This document shows positions 54,606-62,757 of a DNA stretch of 64,000 nucleotides, one piece after another (positions within the stretch are counted from its first letter, which is position 1; every line of letters starts with the position of its first letter). A program made the translations under genes and the position numbers. A model generated the notes under the pieces. It did no database searches, had not been told where the DNA came from, and worked only from the letters and a program-made list of their open reading frames with translations. Source of the stretch: Flavobacterium ajazii (GTDB lineage: Bacteria > Bacteroidota > Bacteroidia > Flavobacteriales > Flavobacteriaceae); NCBI RefSeq assembly GCF_010614725.1, contig NZ_JAAEHL010000010.1, positions 62,001 to 126,000 on the forward strand, written 5' to 3'.

Positions 54606-54624
54606 AATTCGACAAATAACCTGT
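54606..54624 (-). promoter_or_regulatory. Shared upstream element, nagB copy (second block only)
   Basis: On the minus strand GGTTATTTGTCGAATTTT matches GGTCATTTGTCGAAATTA of the susC copy, and the match continues to TTTGTTA beyond. The GTCGAA core lies 64 nt before the nagB ATG. The TTCCCCAA block is not present at the expected spacing. Confidence 0.6.
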
Positions 54625-54674
54625 TAGCTTCGTTAGAAAACATAGTTTGAAACTTTAAACAAATTAAAGATCAA

Positions 54675-56774
54675 TTACTGTTCAATAATATTTATTTCTG
54701 CAATAGAAACAGTCGATCCCTTTCCTACTGTCGATGTAGCAACGAAACGAATATATCGGGCTTTTGCTTTCTTAAATGTCTTAATCTGCTCAATCGGATT
54801 GTGTTTTATATTCGAAAATTCACCCTGAGACTGCAACGTCCATTTTACATTATCAGTACTGGAATAAAACTCATAGTTCGAAATCAAATTGAGATTGTTT
54901 CCAACCTGTTGTGGCAGATAAGTAAAACCTTTTAGACTTAAAACAGTCCCCATATCGATTTTGATTTCCTGAGGCAGCTTATTTTGGTCATTGCCAAAGC
55001 TCCAGTCTGTATCTGGGTTTCCGTCGATAATCCGATCTGCCGATTTTAAATCTCCGCTTGAAGCGGTAAGTATTTTCCAATTTTCTTTTGAAGCTCCATA
55101 TTTTGCCGTTTTTACAGCACTGCTTATATTTTCTGCAACATCAATAGCAACTGCTTTTATGGTAACCGCTTTGTTGTATTTAAATACTCCTTTATATAAA
55201 GTACTTTTTTTCGTTGGATTTTTTCCGTCAAGCGAATAATAAACAGGATTTCCATCTTCAGATTTTATGGTTACCTCACCATTTTTATCACGATGAATTT
55301 CCGGCATACGTACATAAGTCGGCGCGTTATAAGCCTGAATATTTGAAATAACGATATTAGCTTTTGAATCGGTTATATTAATTCTTAATGCTGATGCTTT
55401 AACCCTCTCGATTCTGAGAATTCTTTTGTAACCAATAGTTGTTTCGTTTGCAACCGTTTTCCAGTTTCCATCAACTTTAGCTTCAACATTAAAAGCTTTT
55501 ACACGTTGGCCAAGCGTTATATATTCCTGAAGCAAAACCCGGTTGATAGCTGTAGGTTTTTCAAATTGAAAAGTTATAGAAGCTGTTTTTACATTATCAT
55601 CTGTTGCCCAGTAGGTGTTTTTATCTCCGTCTGTTACATTTTTTGCTGCAAATTCAGTACTGTTTCCTCTTACGTTATCAGCAGAAGCTTTGGTTCCTTT
55701 TAATAGCTCGGTTTTAAAATCGGCTTTTATAGTTGCAACCAATTCTTTTAATCTTGCTTCGTCATTTTCATGAACCAAACCTCTTCTGTCGACCGGAAGA
55801 TTCAATAATAAAGTCGCATTTCGTCCAATTGATTCATAATAAATATCGACCATTTCATCTAGCGAACGCACTTTATCGTCTTCAACCGAATGATAAAACC
55901 ATCCCGGTCTGATGGAAACATCGGCTTCGCCCGGAACCCATTTTTCGCCGTCTTCATGTCCCGACATAAATTCGGTATAATGAACTTTGCCTGCCAATTC
56001 ATCTTTCTGACGTAAAAGTGACCAGTTGGTTTTTCCGGCACGACCTTCTTCATTTCCAATCCATCTGGCTTCTGAAGGGCCAACTCCCCAAACCAGCGTT
56101 TTAGGTGCCAGCTGGTAAATCAATTTATAGGTTTCGTCCCAATTGTAATATTCAAGCGTATTGATTTTTCGGGTTTCATTGGCGCCGCCATAATAACCAT
56201 CTCCTCCATTAGCACCATCAAACCACATTTCAAATACATCTCCATAATTGGTCAATAATTCTTTTAACTGATTTCTGAAATAGGTTATATATTCAGGTTT
56301 GCCATATTCAGCATGGTTTCTGTCCCATGGAGAAAGATACAATCCTAACTTTAAATTATACTCTTTGCATGCTTCCGCCAATTCTTTTACTACATCTCCT
56401 TTTCCATTTTTCCATGGAGAATTTTTCACGGAGCGTTCTGTGTAGGCAGACGGCCACAAACAAAAACCATCATGATGTTTGGCTACCAAAATGATTCCTT
56501 TCATTCCGGCTGCCTTCACAATACGTGCCCATTGTCGAACATCTAAATTGGCTGGATTGAATAATTGCGGAGACTCATCGCCATAACCCCATTCTTTATT
56601 GGTAAAAGTATTTAGCGAAAAATGCACAAAAGCATAAAATTCCATTTCCTGCCAGTCAATTTGTTTTTGTGTCGGAAGCGGACCAAAAGACTCCAGCGGA
56701 TTTACCAATACCTGACTTTTGACTGAAGGAATTAGAACAATAAAACATAATACAAGAAAAAGCTTTTTCATCAT
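54675..56774 (-). CDS. GH29 alpha-L-fucosidase with C-terminal discoidin domains (second copy)
   Basis: A secreted fucosidase of about 699 aa from the ATG at 56774; an upstream extension of 29 codons precedes the signal peptide and is unlikely. Catalytic barrel: FYAFVHFSLNTFTNKEWGYGDE, LVAKHHDGFCLWPS and the nucleophile in VFEMWFDGANGG (Asp186). Then an F5/8C (discoidin) domain (about 370-480), a CHB_HEX_C/Fn3-associated segment (VYYSLDGKNPTKKSTLYKG, about 500-560) and a second discoidin domain to the end. The extra lectin-like domains and the WFDG context match the GH29 group preferring alpha-1,3/1,4-linked fucose, which is inference. It carries the shared upstream element. Confidence 0.93.
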   Translation of the reverse strand: MMKKLFLVLCFIVLIPSVKSQVLVNPLESFGPLPTQKQIDWQEMEFYAFVHFSLNTFTNKEWGYGDESPQLFNPANLDVRQWARIVKAAGMKGIILVAKHHDGFCLWPSAYTERSVKNSPWKNGKGDVVKELAEACKEYNLKLGLYLSPWDRNHAEYGKPEYITYFRNQLKELLTNYGDVFEMWFDGANGGDGYYGGANETRKINTLEYYNWDETYKLIYQLAPKTLVWGVGPSEARWIGNEEGRAGKTNWSLLRQKDELAGKVHYTEFMSGHEDGEKWVPGEADVSIRPGWFYHSVEDDKVRSLDEMVDIYYESIGRNATLLLNLPVDRRGLVHENDEARLKELVATIKADFKTELLKGTKASADNVRGNSTEFAAKNVTDGDKNTYWATDDNVKTASITFQFEKPTAINRVLLQEYITLGQRVKAFNVEAKVDGNWKTVANETTIGYKRILRIERVKASALRINITDSKANIVISNIQAYNAPTYVRMPEIHRDKNGEVTIKSEDGNPVYYSLDGKNPTKKSTLYKGVFKYNKAVTIKAVAIDVAENISSAVKTAKYGASKENWKILTASSGDLKSADRIIDGNPDTDWSFGNDQNKLPQEIKIDMGTVLSLKGFTYLPQQVGNNLNLISNYEFYSSTDNVKWTLQSQGEFSNIKHNPIEQIKTFKKAKARYIRFVATSTVGKGSTVSIAEINIIEQ

Positions 56775-56843
56775 CACTGAAATTAATATTTGGTTAAACC
56801 ATTCATTAAAATATAAATTTAAGCAAATACAGAAACCATAATA

Positions 56844-56885
56844 TATAATTTCGACCAACAACTATTATAAAACAGTATTGGGGAA
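56844..56885 (-). promoter_or_regulatory. Shared 42-nt upstream element, GH29 copy
   Basis: On the minus strand TTCCCCAATAC, 19 nt, then GTCGAAATTATA, ending 69 nt before the GH29 ATG. The two blocks and their spacing are the same as before susC, 27.7 kb away. Confidence 0.7.
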
Positions 56886-56960
56886 ATTTCAAAATAAAAA
56901 ATAAGAGAACCTGTCTAATTAGCAGATTATTAAAGTAACTATAAATGAATGTTTTCTAAA

Positions 56961-56998
56961 GTAAAAATAGCCTGCAAAAAAGTATTCTGCAGGCTATT
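56961..56998 (-). terminator. Rho-independent terminator after the Svx-like gene
   Basis: On the minus strand a perfect 11-bp stem AATAGCCTGCA / TGCAGGCTATT with an 11-nt loop is followed by TTTTTAC, 43 nt beyond the stop codon. Confidence 0.93.
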
Positions 56999-57040
56999 CA
57001 AAATTGAGAGTGTCCCTTTTTGATTATAATTTACGCTTTT

Positions 57041-59272
57041 CTATTGTTTTATAAATGATTTATTGACAATTGTATTTCCTGTTTGAATTCGTAATAGATA
57101 AACACCATTACTCAAATGGCTGCAATTAAACGGAATTTCAATTCTGCCTACTTCATAGGTCTGATTGGTAATAACATTTAATTGATGTCCATTCATATCA
57201 AACAATGAAATTGTGACCTTTTGTTTTTCGGTTTGCAGAAAGGTTATATTGATATTTCCTGATGCCGGATTAGGATAAATACTCAAATCCTCTTCAGACT
57301 CAAGAGCTGTCGTCCTGGCTGTAAGTGAAGTTACCGTACATGTTGGCGTTGTACTAAAAGCCATTTGTGAAGCCGAAAAATTTGTAAATGCTGCATTTAT
57401 ATCAACATTGGAAGTATCACTGGCTCCTTTGCCATCGCAATCTGTCCTCCCATTTCTCCAGTAAGGAAATTGCAGATAAACTCCCGGAGTAGAACAACTG
57501 CCTATTTCTGCATCGCCACCTACTACGACTGAACTTCCAAAATTTCCGGCAAACAGCATCGCATTTCCTTTGATATTGGCTGTATTTGAAACCGATCCTC
57601 CTTCCATCCAGGCGTTACCTTCAACAATAGCACTATTGGATAACGTTGCATTGTAAACACAAGCATTTCCCCTTACAATTACATTCCCGTTTATTGTTCC
57701 CCCATCAACCATTGCATAATCTTCTATACGGGCATTACCTGAAATAGTACCAGCTCTGACCACTGCGTAAGGACCAACATAAACTGTTGATGCAACATTC
57801 GCATTGTTAGACACCCATCCTCCTCCATTTGTGTGTAAATGTCCGTTGGTTTTAAGAAAACTTCTAAAATTAGCCGAAGGCTGAAATCCTTCTGGAGTTG
57901 CATTTGCAATTTTAAGTTCATAAGGGTACCTTCTCTGTTTAGGATATCCGACATCCATATTGTAATTGACATGAACTTTCGGTGCTGAGAAAACGACAAG
58001 AAAAATATTTGATTCAGTGGACGTATTAAGTGCAAAAGAAGCTTCGCCGTCAGTTTTGTACATTGGACTGTAACGAGATATAGTACCATCTGCCTTTGTA
58101 GTAACAAAACCATATCTCCAGCCTGCCTGGGTTGGATTAACCTCTGCATGTCCTTTAAATTTAATTGTCACTTTCTTTTGAGTTCCACTGCATGTCGGGT
58201 ATAATGGAATCACATTCATTCCATAATCCTGAGGAGCCCAGTCATTATTGGTATAATACTGATCTGTTGTACCTGTAACTTTAGTCAACAGCGTATATTG
58301 CCTGCTGGTATAACGCGGCATATAGGTTTTTATGCTATTGTAAACGCTTCTGATTGTCTTTCCAAAATTACTGGTAGTATTTATTTGGGAATTCCATTGA
58401 ATAGGATAGTCGAATGCAGGCTGTCGTTGGGCATACCCCCATAGATAATCATCTAGCTGATCTTGTGTAAAACCTTTTAATCTCTTAATTGTTTGAAGCG
58501 GATGTTCTTCATTGATCGATTCTGCCCACATTCTTCTTGTAAAATCAAATCCTTCCTTTTCCTGAACATAATACATCAAATGAAAGTTTGTATAATGATG
58601 CCGATTAGAAGACCACATAAAATGTTTTGTCTGTATCCATCTGGTTAAAGTACCATCGATTTCTGCCCATTGCGGATAAGCCTGAGCCCTCATAAAATTG
58701 GCATGTCCTTCAAAAAACGGACCGCCCCAATCGTATCCTGCAAATGCAGTTCCATTACCCGGATTTTCCTGAATTCGCATCATCATCTGCAGTGTATGAG
58801 CAAATTCATGAGACAATGCCCCACCATCCCTTGTAGCTTCAGGATGAACAAACATGGCTCCAATTGTATTACTAAATGAACTTGCCTGAGCAAACGCCTG
58901 TAACCGTGGATCTGTAGAATTCCAGGTATTCATCATCATAATAATGATCTTATACTTTCCGAAGTTTGTCGTTGGAGCATTATTGACAAAATGTAAATCG
59001 GTTATATAACGTTTAAAACTGGTTTCAAGCGTATCCGCTACAGATTTTGGGGTAAACCTTAATGCGGCATCAGAATAAGCAGCCGGATTAGTACCCACCT
59101 TATCTCCCCAATAGACTACAAAGTTCGTAGACTCATATTTTCTGGAGCTGGACACTTTATTGTAAAACTCATTGTTCGGATCACTCCATTCTGTGGGAGT
59201 AAAAAGCGTTTTCTGAGCAGTTGCAAAATGACTACACAGAAATACGAAAACTAATAGTAACAGTTTTTTCAT
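57041..59272 (-). CDS. Svx-like (DUF6055) putative metallopeptidase with beta-helix and T9SS sorting domain
   Basis: A 743-aa secreted protein. Signal peptide ends FATAQ. The DUF6055/Svx-like domain covers about 25-450 and has a gluzincin-type site: HEFAH at 155-159 and a downstream Glu188 in GPFFEGHANFM, 29 residues after the second His, suited to be the third zinc ligand. Residues ~505-620 show repeated short units (RAGTISGNARIEDYAMVDGG, TINGNVIVRGNACVYNATLS), a left-handed beta-helix pattern like hexapeptide repeats. The C-terminal ~75 residues are a T9SS type A sorting domain (SIYPNPASGNINITF, NGVYLLRI). It is related to the Svx/AvrXca family of plant-pathogen secreted proteins. It is monocistronic with its own terminator. 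Confidence 0.88.
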   Translation of the reverse strand: MKKLLLLVFVFLCSHFATAQKTLFTPTEWSDPNNEFYNKVSSSRKYESTNFVVYWGDKVGTNPAAYSDAALRFTPKSVADTLETSFKRYITDLHFVNNAPTTNFGKYKIIIMMMNTWNSTDPRLQAFAQASSFSNTIGAMFVHPEATRDGGALSHEFAHTLQMMMRIQENPGNGTAFAGYDWGGPFFEGHANFMRAQAYPQWAEIDGTLTRWIQTKHFMWSSNRHHYTNFHLMYYVQEKEGFDFTRRMWAESINEEHPLQTIKRLKGFTQDQLDDYLWGYAQRQPAFDYPIQWNSQINTTSNFGKTIRSVYNSIKTYMPRYTSRQYTLLTKVTGTTDQYYTNNDWAPQDYGMNVIPLYPTCSGTQKKVTIKFKGHAEVNPTQAGWRYGFVTTKADGTISRYSPMYKTDGEASFALNTSTESNIFLVVFSAPKVHVNYNMDVGYPKQRRYPYELKIANATPEGFQPSANFRSFLKTNGHLHTNGGGWVSNNANVASTVYVGPYAVVRAGTISGNARIEDYAMVDGGTINGNVIVRGNACVYNATLSNSAIVEGNAWMEGGSVSNTANIKGNAMLFAGNFGSSVVVGGDAEIGSCSTPGVYLQFPYWRNGRTDCDGKGASDTSNVDINAAFTNFSASQMAFSTTPTCTVTSLTARTTALESEEDLSIYPNPASGNINITFLQTEKQKVTISLFDMNGHQLNVITNQTYEVGRIEIPFNCSHLSNGVYLLRIQTGNTIVNKSFIKQ

Positions 59273-59470
59273 AATTATTATTTTAATAGGTTAAGAAATA
59301 GTATTGTTCTGTAAATATAAAGCATCAAATTATAGTCTTTATAAGACAATATTACCACTAATTAATACTATTTTACCTATTTTAAAAACAATATAAAACT
59401 GTTACACAGGTAGTTATCAAACTACAATATATATTCAAAACCGAATATACTCTATGAACATAATATCTTA

Positions 59471-59517
59471 AGAAAAAACTTCCCATTAAAATTCTTGATG
59501 AATTGTAATGGGAAGTT
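59471..59517 (-). terminator. Rho-independent terminator after the M16 protease
   Basis: On the minus strand a perfect 12-bp stem (AACTTCCCATTA and its complement, 59477-59488 / 59506-59517) with a 17-nt loop is followed by TTTTTTC, about 35 nt after the stop codon. Confidence 0.9.
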
Positions 59518-59550
59518 AACGCTAAAACTGAATTCAAAGAATAAGCTTTT

Positions 59551-62358
59551 TTACACTTTAAGTTTAGGTTTAAATACTATTTCATAAGATTTACCTCCTT
59601 TAAGAATTTCTGCCGCTATAAGCTGAATATCTTTTTTAGTCATTTTATTTACTATATCCTCAAAATTTTTAGGATCATTTATATCCTCACCATATCTGTA
59701 ATATTTAGTAATAAGCTGCATATCATAGGAGTTTTTATCTTTGGACTGTTCTTTTTCTTTTAAAAGATTCGTTCTTATTTTGTTTAAATCTTCATCATTG
59801 ATATTTCCTTTTGTAATTTTTTCAAATTCATCATTGACAATAGCAACCAATTTGTCAGCCATATCAGGATTACAGTCAAAACTAAAAGAAACATAAGCTC
59901 TGGATTTAGGTTCTCTCGAAAAACCTGCAGAAGCACTTGGACTGTATGCTCCGCCTTCGGCCTCTCGTACAGTTGCAGTAATACGTAACTGAAGAATTTT
60001 CCCTAAAACACTACTGTAAATTGTATTTTTGATACTATAAGGCATCTCTTTTCTGTATACCATATTGACAACAGCTTTAGGATCTTTCATTTCTATAAAA
60101 ATATCCTTATCAATTCTTCCTGAAAGCCATTCGGATTCCTTATCAAGATACTTTTCCTTTCTGTTTTCAGTTTTAATACCTGCAATATATTTTTCAAGAA
60201 GAGGCTTCAACTGGGCTTCCTCCACATCTCCTGCTATAAAAAAGTCAAAGTCTGAAATAGCCGCAAATCTTTCTTTATAAATTTGTTTTATTTTTTCAAA
60301 TGATACAGCATCAGCATATTCCTGATTAAAAATAGCTTCTCTTGGATTATTTTTTCCATAAAGAGCCAATGTTAAGCTGTCTCCCATTTTTTCACTTACG
60401 TCTTTACTTCTTCTTGCAATGTAATTGTTTATATTACTCTGCATTACTTTAAATGATTCTGCATCAAAACGAGGTTTTACAAAATAAAGATGAATCAGCT
60501 GCAGCATCGTTTCAACATCTTTGGTATTGGAACGTCCAGAAACAGATTCATTGATATCACTTAGCCCTAAAGAAACTGACGCTGTTTTGCCTGCCAATAC
60601 TTTTTTCAGTTCTGTAGCATTAAATTCTCCAAGACCTGACATCTGAACTAAATTAGAAACAAAACCTGCAGAAGGTAAATCAGCATCTTTTAACAGTGAT
60701 ATTCCCCCATCGCTGATTGCATTTAGGCTAACCTGATTTTTCTCTTTATTAACAAACCTATAATGTACTTTAACACCGTTACTCAAATAAAAAGTAGAAG
60801 CTCCTGTTTTCTTATCAGTCTTTACAGAAGTAATAGTACCTGGTTTAATTTCGATACCAGACATCAGTGTTTTTCCTGCAAGCTCTTCTTTATACGGTTC
60901 AATTGAACTGCTGTTTTCTAATGATGTTATAATTTGATTTGCCTGGTCTTCAGATAAATTTTGCTGTCCTTCTACTCCAGTAACAATTAAAAATCTGTTT
61001 TCCTTAGTGTAAAATCCTTTTATAACAGCATGAAGCTCTTCATTAGTAATTCCGGCTAATACTTCTTTTGCAATAACATATTCTTTATCAATATCAGTAA
61101 TCACAGCATTTGTCAGGAAATTTTCCTGTATCTGATTTTCAATACTTGCATGACTTTTTTGATTTTTTGCCGCAATTTGGTTTTCATAAGACGTCCTGAT
61201 GTTTTCTTTGGCTCTTTCAATTTCAGATGCTGTATAACCAAATTTCACTGCCCGGATTATTTCTGTTAAAACCTGACTGAAGGCTTCTTGCTGTTGATTT
61301 GGTTTAGGAGTAATAACAGTATTAAATACTTTTTTTGTTCTTGACAAAGGTGAATCTAATACGCGTGCACTAAGAAATGAAACTGTAGGTTTCTGTGCTA
61401 ATTCTGATATTCTTTCTGACAATATGCTCAAAGCTATAGATTCTAAAAGCCCTCGTTTTAAATCTCCTGTTGTTTCTTCTTTCAATACATTATGACGAAT
61501 CCCTAAACTTATTGAAGCTGAAGAAATTTCAGGATCGGTTCCAAGTACATATTGCATTTTTTCGTTGTAGGGAATATCCACAACAAATCGCTGTTTAGCA
61601 TTTTTAACCGCCTGAATACCTGAAAATTTTTCCTGAATCTTTTTTTCAACTTCTTTGACATCAATATCCCCTATGATAGCGATAGCCTGTAAATCTGTCC
61701 TATACCAGTCATGATAAAAATCACGAAGTACCTTGTAATCAAAATTTTCAACAACAGACATTAATCCTATTGGCATCCTCTGAGCATACTTAGAATTGTT
61801 ATAACTAACTGGTACTGATTTTTCAAAAAGTCTCATTTTTCCGTTTTGCCTGGTACGCCATTCTTCTTTTATCACCCCTCTTTCGGCATCAATTTCTTCG
61901 TTGGTCAGCAATAATTTATTCGACCAATCTCTTAAAACGGTTAAACAAATGTCTACCAGACCGTCCTTTGTTGGAATATTATTCATATTATAAACCGTTT
62001 CATCAAAAGAAGTGTAGGCATTGATATCTTTTCCAAAAACAGCTCCGTTTTTTTGAAGCGTATTTAAAATACCTTTCCCCGGGAAACTCTCCGTACCGTT
62101 AAAAGCCATGTGTTCTAAAAAATGGGCAAGTCCCTGTTGGTCATCATTCTCCAGAATAGAACCAACATTCTGAATAATATAATAACTCGCAGCACCTTTA
62201 ACTACATCGGTTTTTTTTATATAATAAGTCATCCCGTTGCCAAGAACCCCTTTTATAATACTTTTATCAGTAGGCAGTGATTCGTTTAAACTGTTTTCCT
62301 GAGCCTTAACCGTCAAAGAAGACACGCAGACTAACAGAGATAATATAATTTGTTTCAT
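59551..62358 (-). CDS. M16-family (insulinase/pitrilysin-like) zinc protease
   Basis: A 935-aa protein with a signal peptide (ends TVKAQ), so periplasmic or outer-membrane associated. The inverted zinc motif HFLEH is at about 79-83, with the third ligand Glu159 in EEIDAERGVIKEEWRTR, 76 residues on. The second, inactive M16 repeat begins around residue 540 and carries the expected C-terminal domain without HxxEH. It is a full-length two-repeat enzyme for peptide degradation. It lies about 400 nt downstream of the TlpA gene and is probably transcribed separately. Confidence 0.94.
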   Translation of the reverse strand: MKQIILSLLVCVSSLTVKAQENSLNESLPTDKSIIKGVLGNGMTYYIKKTDVVKGAASYYIIQNVGSILENDDQQGLAHFLEHMAFNGTESFPGKGILNTLQKNGAVFGKDINAYTSFDETVYNMNNIPTKDGLVDICLTVLRDWSNKLLLTNEEIDAERGVIKEEWRTRQNGKMRLFEKSVPVSYNNSKYAQRMPIGLMSVVENFDYKVLRDFYHDWYRTDLQAIAIIGDIDVKEVEKKIQEKFSGIQAVKNAKQRFVVDIPYNEKMQYVLGTDPEISSASISLGIRHNVLKEETTGDLKRGLLESIALSILSERISELAQKPTVSFLSARVLDSPLSRTKKVFNTVITPKPNQQQEAFSQVLTEIIRAVKFGYTASEIERAKENIRTSYENQIAAKNQKSHASIENQIQENFLTNAVITDIDKEYVIAKEVLAGITNEELHAVIKGFYTKENRFLIVTGVEGQQNLSEDQANQIITSLENSSSIEPYKEELAGKTLMSGIEIKPGTITSVKTDKKTGASTFYLSNGVKVHYRFVNKEKNQVSLNAISDGGISLLKDADLPSAGFVSNLVQMSGLGEFNATELKKVLAGKTASVSLGLSDINESVSGRSNTKDVETMLQLIHLYFVKPRFDAESFKVMQSNINNYIARRSKDVSEKMGDSLTLALYGKNNPREAIFNQEYADAVSFEKIKQIYKERFAAISDFDFFIAGDVEEAQLKPLLEKYIAGIKTENRKEKYLDKESEWLSGRIDKDIFIEMKDPKAVVNMVYRKEMPYSIKNTIYSSVLGKILQLRITATVREAEGGAYSPSASAGFSREPKSRAYVSFSFDCNPDMADKLVAIVNDEFEKITKGNINDEDLNKIRTNLLKEKEQSKDKNSYDMQLITKYYRYGEDINDPKNFEDIVNKMTKKDIQLIAAEILKGGKSYEIVFKPKLKV

Positions 62359-62757
62359 TTTTTATTGATACAATTTGATTGATTACTTTCTTTTTCTTCT
62401 GGTTATAAGAGGCTGTTTAAAATTACTTTTAATATTTTTTTAAAGGGCTGTATAAACAACCCTTTACCATCATTTACTGTTGCTTACTAATTCAAAATAA
62501 TAAATAATGAAAATTTTAAAGCTTGCTTCTTTTCAAAAAAACCAAACTCAAAAATATGATAAAAGCTCAGCCTTTCTGCTGAGATATATTCTAAAGGCGA
62601 ATCATGACTTAACTGAATTTTTCCGTACAAATTAAAAACTCAGCACAGCAGGAAAATAATTTCTTATTTGGATTTTAATTTATAGGTACAGCAGCTTTAT
62701 CAGCTTAATCTTTGTATTGATTAAGCCGATAACTGAAGTCTGCCAATTTCTTTAGTA
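62359..62757. other. Intergenic region between TlpA-like and M16 genes
   Basis: A 399-nt AT-rich gap without a credible gene. It holds two hairpins: GCTTAATC / GATTAAGC (62703-62726) about 30 nt beyond the TlpA stop with no T-run, and CTCAGC / GCTGAG (62566-62583), which on the minus strand is followed by CTTTTATC and may be a weak terminator. Nearer the M16 start lies AAAGGG...CCCTTT (about 62442-62464). No known riboswitch was recognised. Confidence 0.5.

Noticed and set aside
57724..58149. 141-codon frame on the minus strand inside the Svx-like gene
   Set aside because: It is an alternative frame of a well-supported gene, low in complexity and without family motifs.
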